Origin: Candidatus Daviesbacteria bacterium
GTDB lineage: Bacteria; Patescibacteria; Microgenomatia; Daviesbacterales; UBA10151
Assembly: GCA_030648435.1 (NCBI GenBank)
Contig: JAUSHE010000017.1
Coordinates: 1-20,187, forward strand
Reading direction: 5' to 3'
Length of the DNA stretch: 20,187 nt
The stretch's first letter is position 1; each line of letters starts with the position of its first letter. Both the position numbers and the translations under genes were made by a program. The notes below the pieces were generated by a model. That model did not search any database, had not been told where the DNA came from, and was given only the letters and a program-made list of their open reading frames with translations. Below, one piece after another: positions 15,496 to 20,187 of this stretch.

Positions 15496-16306
15496 CGGCT
15501 ATATAATATTTCCCTCCTTTTTCTAATATCTGGCCGGACAGCAGTAAAAGAGAAAGATTGGCTCCGGTCTCCGATACGGGATTTTTCAGCTTACGGGCGA
15601 TTTCATCGGCAGTTAAAGCCTCATTCTGAAGAATTTCTAAAATAGGATCATCTGTTTCGTATTCACCTGGAAGGTGGTCAGTACCGAGCCACATTTGGGC
15701 TTTCCCGGAAGCTATCAGCTGGTTTGTTCCTTTAGATGTACGGCTCGTAACAGGCCCGGGTACTGCCCAAAGTTTCCGCTTTAGTTTTGCGGCAATAGCG
15801 GCTGTAATCAGCGATCCGCTCTTCTGGGCAGCTTCAACAATAAAAACCTCCGAAGATAAAGCAGCCACGATCCTGTTTCGGGCCGGAAATGTCCAGTGCG
15901 CCGCTTTTAAAGTTTTCCACTCGGACAACAGGATGCCTCCAGAGGCGATAATTTTTTTAGCCAACGCAAGATCCGATCCGAAAAGAGGCGTATCTATGCC
16001 CCAACCTAAAACAGCAATAGTTTTACCTCTGTTTTCAACACAAACCTCGTGAACATGCTGGTCTACTCCGTACATAAAGCCCGAAATAACTGTTTTGCCC
16101 TGCATGATCAGTGAGGGAATAATTTTTTCAACAACGCGTGCTCCATAATCAGTCATCTTCCGGCTGCCGACAACTGCCGAACAATTTTTGATGATATCAG
16201 GATTCCATTTACCCGCAAAATATAGTTCTTTGGGAGGAGTAGATAAATCATGAAGGCTTTTGAGTTCGGGAATGCTTTGCCAATTTTTCAGCTTATGATA
16301 CTGCAC
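15485..16306 (-). CDS. dprA: DNA processing protein DprA
   Basis: A 273-residue DprA/Smf protein, which binds incoming single-stranded DNA and loads RecA during transformation. The Rossmann-like core has VVGSRKMTDYGA, ISGFMYGVDQHVH (canonical SGLARGIDxxAH), TIAVLGWGID, GILLSEW, FPARNRIVAALS, VFIVEAAQKSGSLITA, VPGPVTS and KGTNQLIASG. About 60 C-terminal residues resemble the DprA winged-helix domain (ALTADEIARKL). The N-terminal SAM-like extension of some DprAs is short or absent. GTG at 16306 is chosen; it shares its G with the TAG of a small frameshifted frame upstream. FMYG in place of the usual LARG is a conspicuous change. Otherwise it looks functional. Confidence 0.93.
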   Translation of the reverse strand: MQYHKLKNWQSIPELKSLHDLSTPPKELYFAGKWNPDIIKNCSAVVGSRKMTDYGARVVEKIIPSLIMQGKTVISGFMYGVDQHVHEVCVENRGKTIAVLGWGIDTPLFGSDLALAKKIIASGGILLSEWKTLKAAHWTFPARNRIVAALSSEVFIVEAAQKSGSLITAAIAAKLKRKLWAVPGPVTSRTSKGTNQLIASGKAQMWLGTDHLPGEYETDDPILEILQNEALTADEIARKLKNPVSETGANLSLLLLSGQILEKGGKYYIADVN

Positions 16307-16477
16307 TAGCTAATAGTAGCATAAATTATTTTTAATTCTTTACTATCCAGTTCCTTTTTGTTTCTGCCAATAAGTCCAATTTCATAATCTTCTTTTTTCA
16401 AAAACCACCCAATCTTGAAGTTTTGGTTCAGTAACTTTTTTGAAAATATTAATTAATTTTTCAGAATTTTGGTGCAT
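16306..16477 (-). pseudogene. Small frameshifted gene (56 codons if repaired) upstream of dprA
   Basis: An ATG at 16477-16475 opens a frame beginning MHQNSEKLINIFKKVTEPK and running through LQDWVVFEK. After the A6 run (T6 on the plus strand, 16393-16398) the sensible frame shifts: EDYEIGLIGRN, then KKELDSKELKIIYATIS and TAG at 16308-16306. Skipping one A joins the two parts into a 56-residue protein that spans the whole gap. The TAG overlaps the dprA GTG by one base, and the ATG lies inside the end of the exported-protein gene, the same packing as its neighbours. I do not recognise the family. It may be a recent frameshift mutation, a homopolymer sequencing error, or slippage-dependent expression. 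Confidence 0.55.
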
Positions 16478-17138
16478 TTGAGTCTTTGTAGTAAAAATCA
16501 CACAAATCATAGTCTGGAATAGTGGTGCCCGTTTTAACTTCTGCTTTTCTTAAGGATCTCATTTTTGTATCCCCACAAGTTTCTTCTTTTCCGGTGGGGC
16601 AGACAGTGGTGGAATAACCATAAATTTTATCTTTAACGTTATATCTTAAATAATAATCCCCATTTTCCAGTGGAAACTCATAAATATTGCCTTCACCAGA
16701 TTCACTACCGCCGTAATCCAGGATAAATACTTTTCCGTCTGAGAGCCTTTTTGCCTCAATTGTACCTTCCGGTATAACTTCAGAAGGGTAGCAAATTTTA
16801 CCTGAAACTGTACCTGTTGGTATTTGAAATTCAGACCGGACCTCGCCACTTTTGATGCTGACTCTATACCAGTTAAATGTGGCGGTGTGCCCATTCTTAA
16901 CTTCATAAACATGGACGTTATATTCACCTTCAAGCTCATTATCTACCTCAACTTTGCCATTCGGGACATTTTTAAGGTATTTCTGTACTTCTGGTAATTT
17001 TTTAACATTTTCTACAGCTAAGCCACGACTAATTTTGGTAGATAAGATTTCAGTAGGAATATTTTCTGGAATTCCGTTTTGCAATACATAATAACCTGCC
17101 ACTGCCAAAAATATAAATATCACAACAATAATTTTCAT
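16461..17138 (-). CDS. Exported or membrane-anchored protein of unknown function with four cysteines
   Basis: A 225-residue protein with an N-terminal hydrophobic segment (about residues 3-19) that is a signal peptide or anchor, so the rest should be outside the membrane. The first part (VENVKKLPEVQKYLKNVPNG, then a YNVHVYEV strand region) is reminiscent of a PepSY-like fold. The second part (GTVSGKICYPSEVIPEGTIE to ENGDYYLRYNV) looks like a carboxypeptidase-regulatory/prealbumin-like beta domain. Four cysteines (in KICYPSE, TVCPTG, EETCGD and DLCDF) could form two disulfides. It begins 3 bases after the preceding membrane-protein gene on the minus strand. Domain suggestions are by appearance only; function is unknown. 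Confidence 0.75.
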   Translation of the reverse strand: MKIIVVIFIFLAVAGYYVLQNGIPENIPTEILSTKISRGLAVENVKKLPEVQKYLKNVPNGKVEVDNELEGEYNVHVYEVKNGHTATFNWYRVSIKSGEVRSEFQIPTGTVSGKICYPSEVIPEGTIEAKRLSDGKVFILDYGGSESGEGNIYEFPLENGDYYLRYNVKDKIYGYSTTVCPTGKEETCGDTKMRSLRKAEVKTGTTIPDYDLCDFYYKDSNAPKF

Positions 17139-17141
17139 TTT

Positions 17142-17564
17142 TTATGTATATTTTTTCAGTAAATTTTTATCTTTATTGATAAGGATCAGTCCCACGACGT
17201 TTTCAATTAAAACTATAAAAGCTGTACCGATACTTGTAAAACTAGTATCCTGAATGCCTGTCGTTTGTCCAAGTCTAATCATGCTATAGAAAAAGACAAC
17301 AGTATTTATAAAATTCAAAATCACAACTAAAGTATAAAATTTCCGGTTTAAAATTAATAAAACTATCTGGGCGGCAGTAATTACTAAAAAGATTCCTAAA
17401 TTTAAACCACTCAAAAATCCCAAAAAAATCTGGGCAGATAGCATCAAAATAAACAAATACCTTAAATTCCGTTTGATGTCCTTACCCTGTTTTGAAGCTA
17501 ACCTCAAAACAAAAGGGGAGATAATCAAAACAGCAACCAGAATTATTACGTAGGTAAAATTCAT
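17142..17564 (-). CDS. Small multi-pass membrane protein, unknown function
   Basis: A 140-residue protein with four hydrophobic segments, at roughly residues 4-22, 35-55, 58-90 (possibly two short helices) and 108-128. The basic stretch KQGKDIKRNLR sits between the first two and KDKNLLKK at the C-terminus, suggesting cytoplasmic loops. No catalytic motif is visible and I do not recognise the family. Its ATG shares one base with the TAA of the preceding small membrane gene, so the two are coupled and may work together. Confidence 0.7.
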   Translation of the reverse strand: MNFTYVIILVAVLIISPFVLRLASKQGKDIKRNLRYLFILMLSAQIFLGFLSGLNLGIFLVITAAQIVLLILNRKFYTLVVILNFINTVVFFYSMIRLGQTTGIQDTSFTSIGTAFIVLIENVVGLILINKDKNLLKKYT

Positions 17565-17815
17565 TACTTTTTCTTACCCAATATTTTCTCGGTAATTATT
17601 GCCCCCGGAGTCTTACCCAGGAATTTTTTTGAGCCTACAAAGTAAGCAACAATAAATACTAAATACAGAATAAGTCCCATATTGTAAAGCTTTAAGTTTA
17701 ATTTAATTCCATCCTCAAAACTAATACCTTGGCCGCTACTGATTTGTGAAGCAATTATAGCTGTGACAATAATACCCAATATAAAATTTAAAACCCATGT
17801 AATTACAGTTCCCAA
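17564..17815 (-). CDS. Small two-helix membrane protein, unknown function
   Basis: An 83-residue protein with two hydrophobic segments (about residues 4-22 and 46-62) and a basic C-terminus ending ILGKKK. The stretch KFLGKTPGAI recalls the G.TPG motif of RDD-type membrane proteins, but the protein is too short for that family, so no function is assigned. TTG at 17815 is the chosen start because a full GGAGGTGAT Shine-Dalgarno sequence lies 6 bases upstream and no ATG is nearby. It heads the minus-strand unit ending in dprA-comM-yraN, with a promoter shared back-to-back with the + strand gene at 17893. Confidence 0.7.
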   Translation of the reverse strand: MGTVITWVLNFILGIIVTAIIASQISSGQGISFEDGIKLNLKLYNMGLILYLVFIVAYFVGSKKFLGKTPGAIITEKILGKKK

Positions 17816-17821
17816 TTTAAA

Positions 17822-17830
17822 ATCACCTCC
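17822..17830 (-). promoter_or_regulatory. Strong Shine-Dalgarno sequence deciding a TTG start
   Basis: Read on the minus strand, GGAGGTGAT is a nine-base match to the 16S anti-Shine-Dalgarno sequence. It stands 6 bases before TTG at 17815 and fixes that unusual start. It contrasts with the leaderless-looking genes elsewhere in the window. Confidence 0.8.
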
Positions 17831-17838
17831 TTAATTTA

Positions 17839-17868
17839 AGAATAGACATATATCACTTGACTTGTCAA
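17839..17868 (-). promoter_or_regulatory. Promoter for the minus-strand dprA unit
   Basis: On the minus strand TTGACA (17868-17863), an 18-base spacer and TATTCT (17844-17839) form a good sigma70-type promoter. The predicted start lies just upstream of the Shine-Dalgarno sequence. Its -35 box abuts the -35 of the divergent promoter. Confidence 0.55.
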
Positions 17869-17885
17869 ATATTAAGAGCTACATT
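17857..17885 (+). promoter_or_regulatory. Promoter for the gene at 17893 (leaderless)
   Basis: TTGACT (17857-17862), a 17-base spacer and TACATT (17880-17885) stand 7 bases before ATG at 17893, so the start codon coincides with the predicted +1. The two divergent -35 boxes form TTGACTTGTCAA, an inverted repeat with a 2-base centre. Confidence 0.6.
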
Positions 17886-17892
17886 TATAGTA

Positions 17893-18702
17893 ATGCCCAA
17901 ATTAAATCAAAAAGGGATCTTCCCGATAATTTTGATTATTATCCTGACTGTTGTCGTTGCCGGAGTTGCCGGAGTCGTTTATCAATCCAGGAAAGAAATT
18001 AAAATCAGAAGTGATAAAACTACTGAAGTAACAGAGTTGAAGGGTACGCCTTCGCCGGAACCTAAAAATGCAGAGATCGAATTGGCTAATAGTGGCAGAT
18101 TGGCGGATAAACCATTTGAGCAAAAGACTGATAATGGTGTTACATCTTCGCCTAATTTTTCTATTACGCCTCCGGCAGGTTGGAGTAGTGTTCCTACGAC
18201 AGGTAATTATGTTGCTGAATTTCTTTCTTCTGCTAAAGATAAGATTGAAGAAGAATTAGCCTGGATTTCAGTCCAGCCAAGTATTTCTGTGAACTTCACA
18301 AAAGCAGATTATCAAAATCTTGATGAAGCCATGGAGAATAGTCTTAAAAATAAAACAAACCCCAATCATAAAATCAATTCAAAGCAAAAAATTAAAGTTA
18401 ACGGGGAGGATGCTTATGTTTTGGAATCTAATATGGATATCCGTGAGGTGGCAAAGGATATAATGGAGTCGCAAGTCCGGGAGGAATTGGCTAAGGCTGC
18501 TAAGGAGGGAAATGTTGTTTCTCAGAAAGAATTTCAACAAGATATGAGTAAAGTGCTTGAGAAAGCAAATTTAAAGATTTTAAGTTATGTCTTTTATAAA
18601 GATGGTTACTTTGTCACGGTTGCCGGTAAGGCCCTTGAATCTTTTTGGGACAAGCGCGGCCCGCAAATTAAAAGTTCCATGGATACTTTCAAATTTGAGT
18701 AA
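17893..18702 (+). CDS. Membrane-anchored extracytoplasmic protein, unknown function
   Basis: A 269-residue protein with an N-terminal motif NQKGIFPIILIIIL that forms one membrane helix (about residues 9-29). A charged, Pro/Glu-rich linker follows to about residue 85, then a globular domain opening FSITPPAGWSSV. That opening and the C-terminal FVTVAGKALESFWD..GPQIKSSMDTFKF resemble the PsbP/DcrB-like pattern of surface proteins (F.I..P.GW ... I..S..TFK). ATG at 17893 was chosen rather than the in-frame TTG at 17857, because that TTG belongs to a -35 box. The next gene has the same architecture, so the two are probably distant duplicates. Function is unknown. Confidence 0.7.
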   Translation: MPKLNQKGIFPIILIIILTVVVAGVAGVVYQSRKEIKIRSDKTTEVTELKGTPSPEPKNAEIELANSGRLADKPFEQKTDNGVTSSPNFSITPPAGWSSVPTTGNYVAEFLSSAKDKIEEELAWISVQPSISVNFTKADYQNLDEAMENSLKNKTNPNHKINSKQKIKVNGEDAYVLESNMDIREVAKDIMESQVREELAKAAKEGNVVSQKEFQQDMSKVLEKANLKILSYVFYKDGYFVTVAGKALESFWDKRGPQIKSSMDTFKFE

Positions 18703-18711
18703 TTTGGTTAC

Positions 18712-18741
18712 TTGACAAGAAATAAGTTTTATTCAAATAAT
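18712..18741 (+). promoter_or_regulatory. Promoter for the gene at 18748 (leaderless)
   Basis: A consensus -35 TTGACA (18712-18717), an 18-base spacer and AATAAT (18736-18741) stand 6 bases before ATG at 18748. TTGACA begins exactly 36 bases before the ATG, the same distance as for the gene at 17893. No Shine-Dalgarno sequence is present. Confidence 0.55.
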
Positions 18742-18747
18742 AGATTA

Positions 18748-19389
18748 ATGAAATCTTCTGCCCAAAGAGGGATCGTTAGTCCGCTTATGATCGGCGGAGT
18801 GGTGGTAATAGGAATAATTGTCTTTTTAGTCGCTTCCGGTACTTTTAAATTCTCAGGGTCTACCAAGAACAACTCTCAAGCTCCACAAGCTACCTCTAAA
18901 CCAACAGAAGCGCCAAAACCTGCAGTTAAATTATCTGCAGAACCGTTTACAGATGCTAAATTAGGGTTTTCCATAAGTTACCCTGAAGGCTGGAAACCCA
19001 ATAGCGCCACCACCAATGCCACATTTTATAAACCGTCCGATACCAAAGGTGAAGGTAAAGCCGATGCGTTAATTACTATTTTTTCAGCCGCTATTGGCGA
19101 GTATAAAGATACAAAGCTTGCAACAATTGCTGACTTGCATAAGGTTCAGCTTAAGAAACAATTTAGTGATTTAAGTATTATCAAAGAAGGGGAGATAAAA
19201 GTAGGAGACCAGGATGCTTACGAGATGGAGTTTACGGGGGTAATGGGTGGTGAAAATATGCGCGGCAGATACATGGTTTTGACATCCTCAACTAATCTTT
19301 ATGCTGTCTTGGGTGGAGCTAATGCAGGACTTTGGAATGACTTAAAAGACACAATAAATGCTTCTATCCAAACCTTCAAGAAACAATAG
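18748..19389 (+). CDS. Membrane-anchored PsbP/DcrB-like extracytoplasmic protein
   Basis: A 213-residue protein. Residues about 5-27 (AQRGIVSPLMIGGVVVIGII...) form one membrane helix, followed by a Ser/Thr/Pro/Ala-rich linker of about 35 residues. A domain then begins with LGFSISYPEGWKPN, the typical opening of PsbP/DcrB-like folds, continues with GEIKVGDQDAYEMEFTG and RGRYMVLTSSTNLYAVLGGA, and ends INASIQTFKKQ. Such domains are small surface or periplasm-facing modules without a common enzymatic role. The in-frame TTG at 18712 is rejected as start because it is the -35 box. It is paralogous in layout to the preceding gene, and followed 4 bases later by a 50-residue membrane peptide. Confidence 0.72.
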   Translation: MKSSAQRGIVSPLMIGGVVVIGIIVFLVASGTFKFSGSTKNNSQAPQATSKPTEAPKPAVKLSAEPFTDAKLGFSISYPEGWKPNSATTNATFYKPSDTKGEGKADALITIFSAAIGEYKDTKLATIADLHKVQLKKQFSDLSIIKEGEIKVGDQDAYEMEFTGVMGGENMRGRYMVLTSSTNLYAVLGGANAGLWNDLKDTINASIQTFKKQ

Positions 19390-19393
19390 TTTG

Positions 19394-19546
19394 ATGTTTA
19401 AGCCTGCCCGTTTTGTAAATAATAAGTTAATAATTCTGACTACTGTAGGGGTAATTGCGTTTATTGGTCTGGTTTCTTTTAATTTTCTTAATAAACCTAA
19501 AGATACCATTACTGGAGTTCCAAATGAGGTAAATAAGTTTTTATAA
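19394..19546 (+). CDS. 50-residue single-helix membrane peptide, possibly a truncated paralog
   Basis: ATG at 19394 opens a 50-codon frame: a short basic head (MFKPARFVNNK), a hydrophobic helix (LIILTTVGVIAFIGLVSF) and a polar tail to TAA at 19544-19546. Its anchor-plus-linker start resembles the two genes upstream but no globular domain follows, so it may be the remnant of a third copy or a genuine small membrane protein. There is no Shine-Dalgarno sequence; AACAAT at 19382-19387, 6 bases before ATG, is a poor -10 candidate. An upstream in-frame ATG at 19358 lies inside the previous gene and is less likely. Confidence 0.45.
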   Translation: MFKPARFVNNKLIILTTVGVIAFIGLVSFNFLNKPKDTITGVPNEVNKFL

Positions 19547-19637
19547 CCGAAGGATATTAGTTTTTTAAAAGATCAGATATTTTGGATTCACTAAGATCTA
19601 CATACAAAGCCTCCTAGTTTATCCTTATAACCTTTTG

Positions 19638-19674
19638 TTGACTCTTTATCAAGAGGGGTGTACAGTAAAAAGGA
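19638..19674 (+). promoter_or_regulatory. Promoter and Shine-Dalgarno for the gene at 19680
   Basis: TTGACT (19638-19643), a 17-base spacer and TACAGT (19661-19666) make a sigma70-like promoter. AAGGAG at 19669-19674 is a clear Shine-Dalgarno sequence 5 bases before ATG. The predicted +1 falls at about 19672-19674, so the two signals nearly collide; the true start may be a few bases earlier. The rest of the 19547-19637 gap shows nothing convincing. Confidence 0.5.
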
Positions 19675-19679
19675 GAAGC

Positions 19680-20099
19680 ATGAAGATAGCATTTTCCAAA
19701 AAGGTTGGATGGATTTTAATTACTTTGCTTGTTTTTTGGGATGCCCTTTTAACTTATCTAGGTGGCTCAGAAAGTAATCCTTTGTGGAAGCCTATTGTTC
19801 AAACCTATGGCATTAATGTTTTATGGGTTTTGATACCGGTGACCCTGGGGATTTTTTATTTGGCTACAAAAATACTTGGTTGGTTAATTAAGACAATAGA
19901 TAAAATTTCCGAAGGTGAAGAAATAGTTTTGACTGGTTTGGTGCTAGTTTTTACTACCTATGATTTATATATCACGTTTTTCCTGCGCTCTTTTGGTTGG
20001 TTGGGTTCTGGTAGCCATTATCGGATTATTGCTTTGCTGATGGTTCCGGTGATTGGATATATTATTTTTACAGAGATTGTCCGCCGTAAAAACAAGTGA
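19680..20099 (+). CDS. Four-helix membrane protein, unknown function
   Basis: A 139-residue protein with four hydrophobic segments (about residues 9-27, 42-66, 82-102, 112-131) and a basic C-terminus (RRKNK). The stretch WDALLTYLG..ESNPLWKPI in the first loop recalls the D..LT...E.NPL pattern of DUF5658-type small membrane proteins; this is a weak resemblance. ATG at 19680 is chosen because AAGGAG lies 5 bases upstream; the in-frame TTG at 19635 overlaps the -35 region. Its TGA overlaps the GTG start of the next gene (GTGA), so the two are co-translated and may be functionally linked. Confidence 0.7.
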   Translation: MKIAFSKKVGWILITLLVFWDALLTYLGGSESNPLWKPIVQTYGINVLWVLIPVTLGIFYLATKILGWLIKTIDKISEGEEIVLTGLVLVFTTYDLYITFFLRSFGWLGSGSHYRIIALLMVPVIGYIIFTEIVRRKNK

Positions 20100-20187
20100 A
20101 AATTATTAAACTGTTCGTTTTGGCTTTATTGGTAGGTTTAAGTCTACACAGTGTGGCTTTTGCCGAGATTAAACAGCCAGGATTTAA
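20096..20187 (+). CDS. Exported protein, N-terminal fragment at the window edge
   Basis: GTG at 20096 overlaps the preceding TGA and opens a frame running off the right edge (30 complete codons). It encodes a classic signal peptide: basic start (MKIIK), hydrophobic core (LFVLALLVGLSLHSV) and an AFA cleavage site before EIKQPGF. The mature protein should be secreted or lipid-free periplasm-facing; nothing more can be said. Confidence 0.65.
   Translation, partial: MKIIKLFVLALLVGLSLHSVAFAEIKQPGF

Noticed and set aside
17857..17892. TTG start extending the anchored protein by 12 residues
   Set aside because: TTGACT there is better read as a -35 box with a 17-base spacer to TACATT; ATG at 17893 gives a normal anchor start. 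The same reasoning rejects the TTG at 18712.
19547..19594. In-frame continuation of 15 codons after the 50-residue peptide stop
   Set aside because: It is short, ends in TAA, and TAA reassignment is not known in the likely lineage; it may be decayed sequence but cannot be supported.
19570..19599. AGATC/GATCT inverted repeat as a terminator
   Set aside because: The stem is only 5 bp with a 20-base loop and no T-tract follows.
1..20187. Recoded TGA (glycine) as in some CPR lineages
   Set aside because: TGA ends purP2, purB, prs and gpmA at the expected protein lengths and in stop-start overlaps, so it is a normal stop.
1..20187. tRNA, rRNA, CRISPR array, insertion sequence or riboswitch
   Set aside because: None could be recognised by eye; coding regions fill nearly all the sequence. 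A covariance-model search would be needed to exclude small RNAs.

Overview
The window is a dense, AT-rich bacterial segment with almost no intergenic DNA. Most neighbouring genes overlap by 1-17 bases (ATGA, TAATG, TAGTG junctions) or nearly touch, and no stretch longer than about 140 bases lacks a gene. TGA is used as an ordinary stop, for example at the purP2, purB and gpmA ends, so this is genetic code 11 and not the recoded Gracilibacteria/Absconditabacteria code. Compact genes, archaeal-type PurP beside a bacterial PurH, PEP synthase instead of pyruvate kinase in a short glycolytic cassette, and many small membrane-anchored proteins of unknown function suggest a Candidate Phyla Radiation (Patescibacteria) genome, perhaps of the Microgenomates group. 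That placement is inference from gene content, not a phylogeny.

Layout. (1) Positions 1-5587, + strand: a translationally coupled purine operon, [purP1 3' end]-purP2-purH-purB-purE-purC, followed by prs (5597-6580) with its own extended -10 promoter. A purM-type AIR synthase (7707-6604, - strand) converges on prs across a 23-bp gap occupied by a dispersed repeat. Together these supply PRPP, AIR cyclisation and the later steps to IMP. FAICAR formation is apparently encoded twice, by formate-dependent PurP and by folate-dependent PurH. (2) 7738-9382: two tandem exported or anchored polysaccharide deacetylases. (3) 9425-13561: pps-eno-gpmA, three consecutive enzymes linking pyruvate, PEP, 2-PG and 3-PG. 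The enolase carries a copy of the dispersed repeat in frame inside its catalytic loop. (4) 17815-13562, - strand: one long overlapping unit, two small membrane proteins - exported Cys-containing protein - frameshifted 56-codon gene - dprA - comM - yraN. The last three form a DNA-uptake/processing set. (5) 17893-20187, + strand: tandem membrane-anchored extracytoplasmic proteins, a 50-residue membrane peptide, a four-helix membrane protein and the start of an exported protein.

Regulation visible in sequence: most transcription-unit heads have a -10 element only 6-9 bases before ATG, often with TTGACx about 36 bases before ATG, which predicts leaderless mRNAs. The two units with longer leaders have clear Shine-Dalgarno sequences (17822-17830 and 19669-19674). 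No tRNA, rRNA, CRISPR array or insertion sequence was seen.
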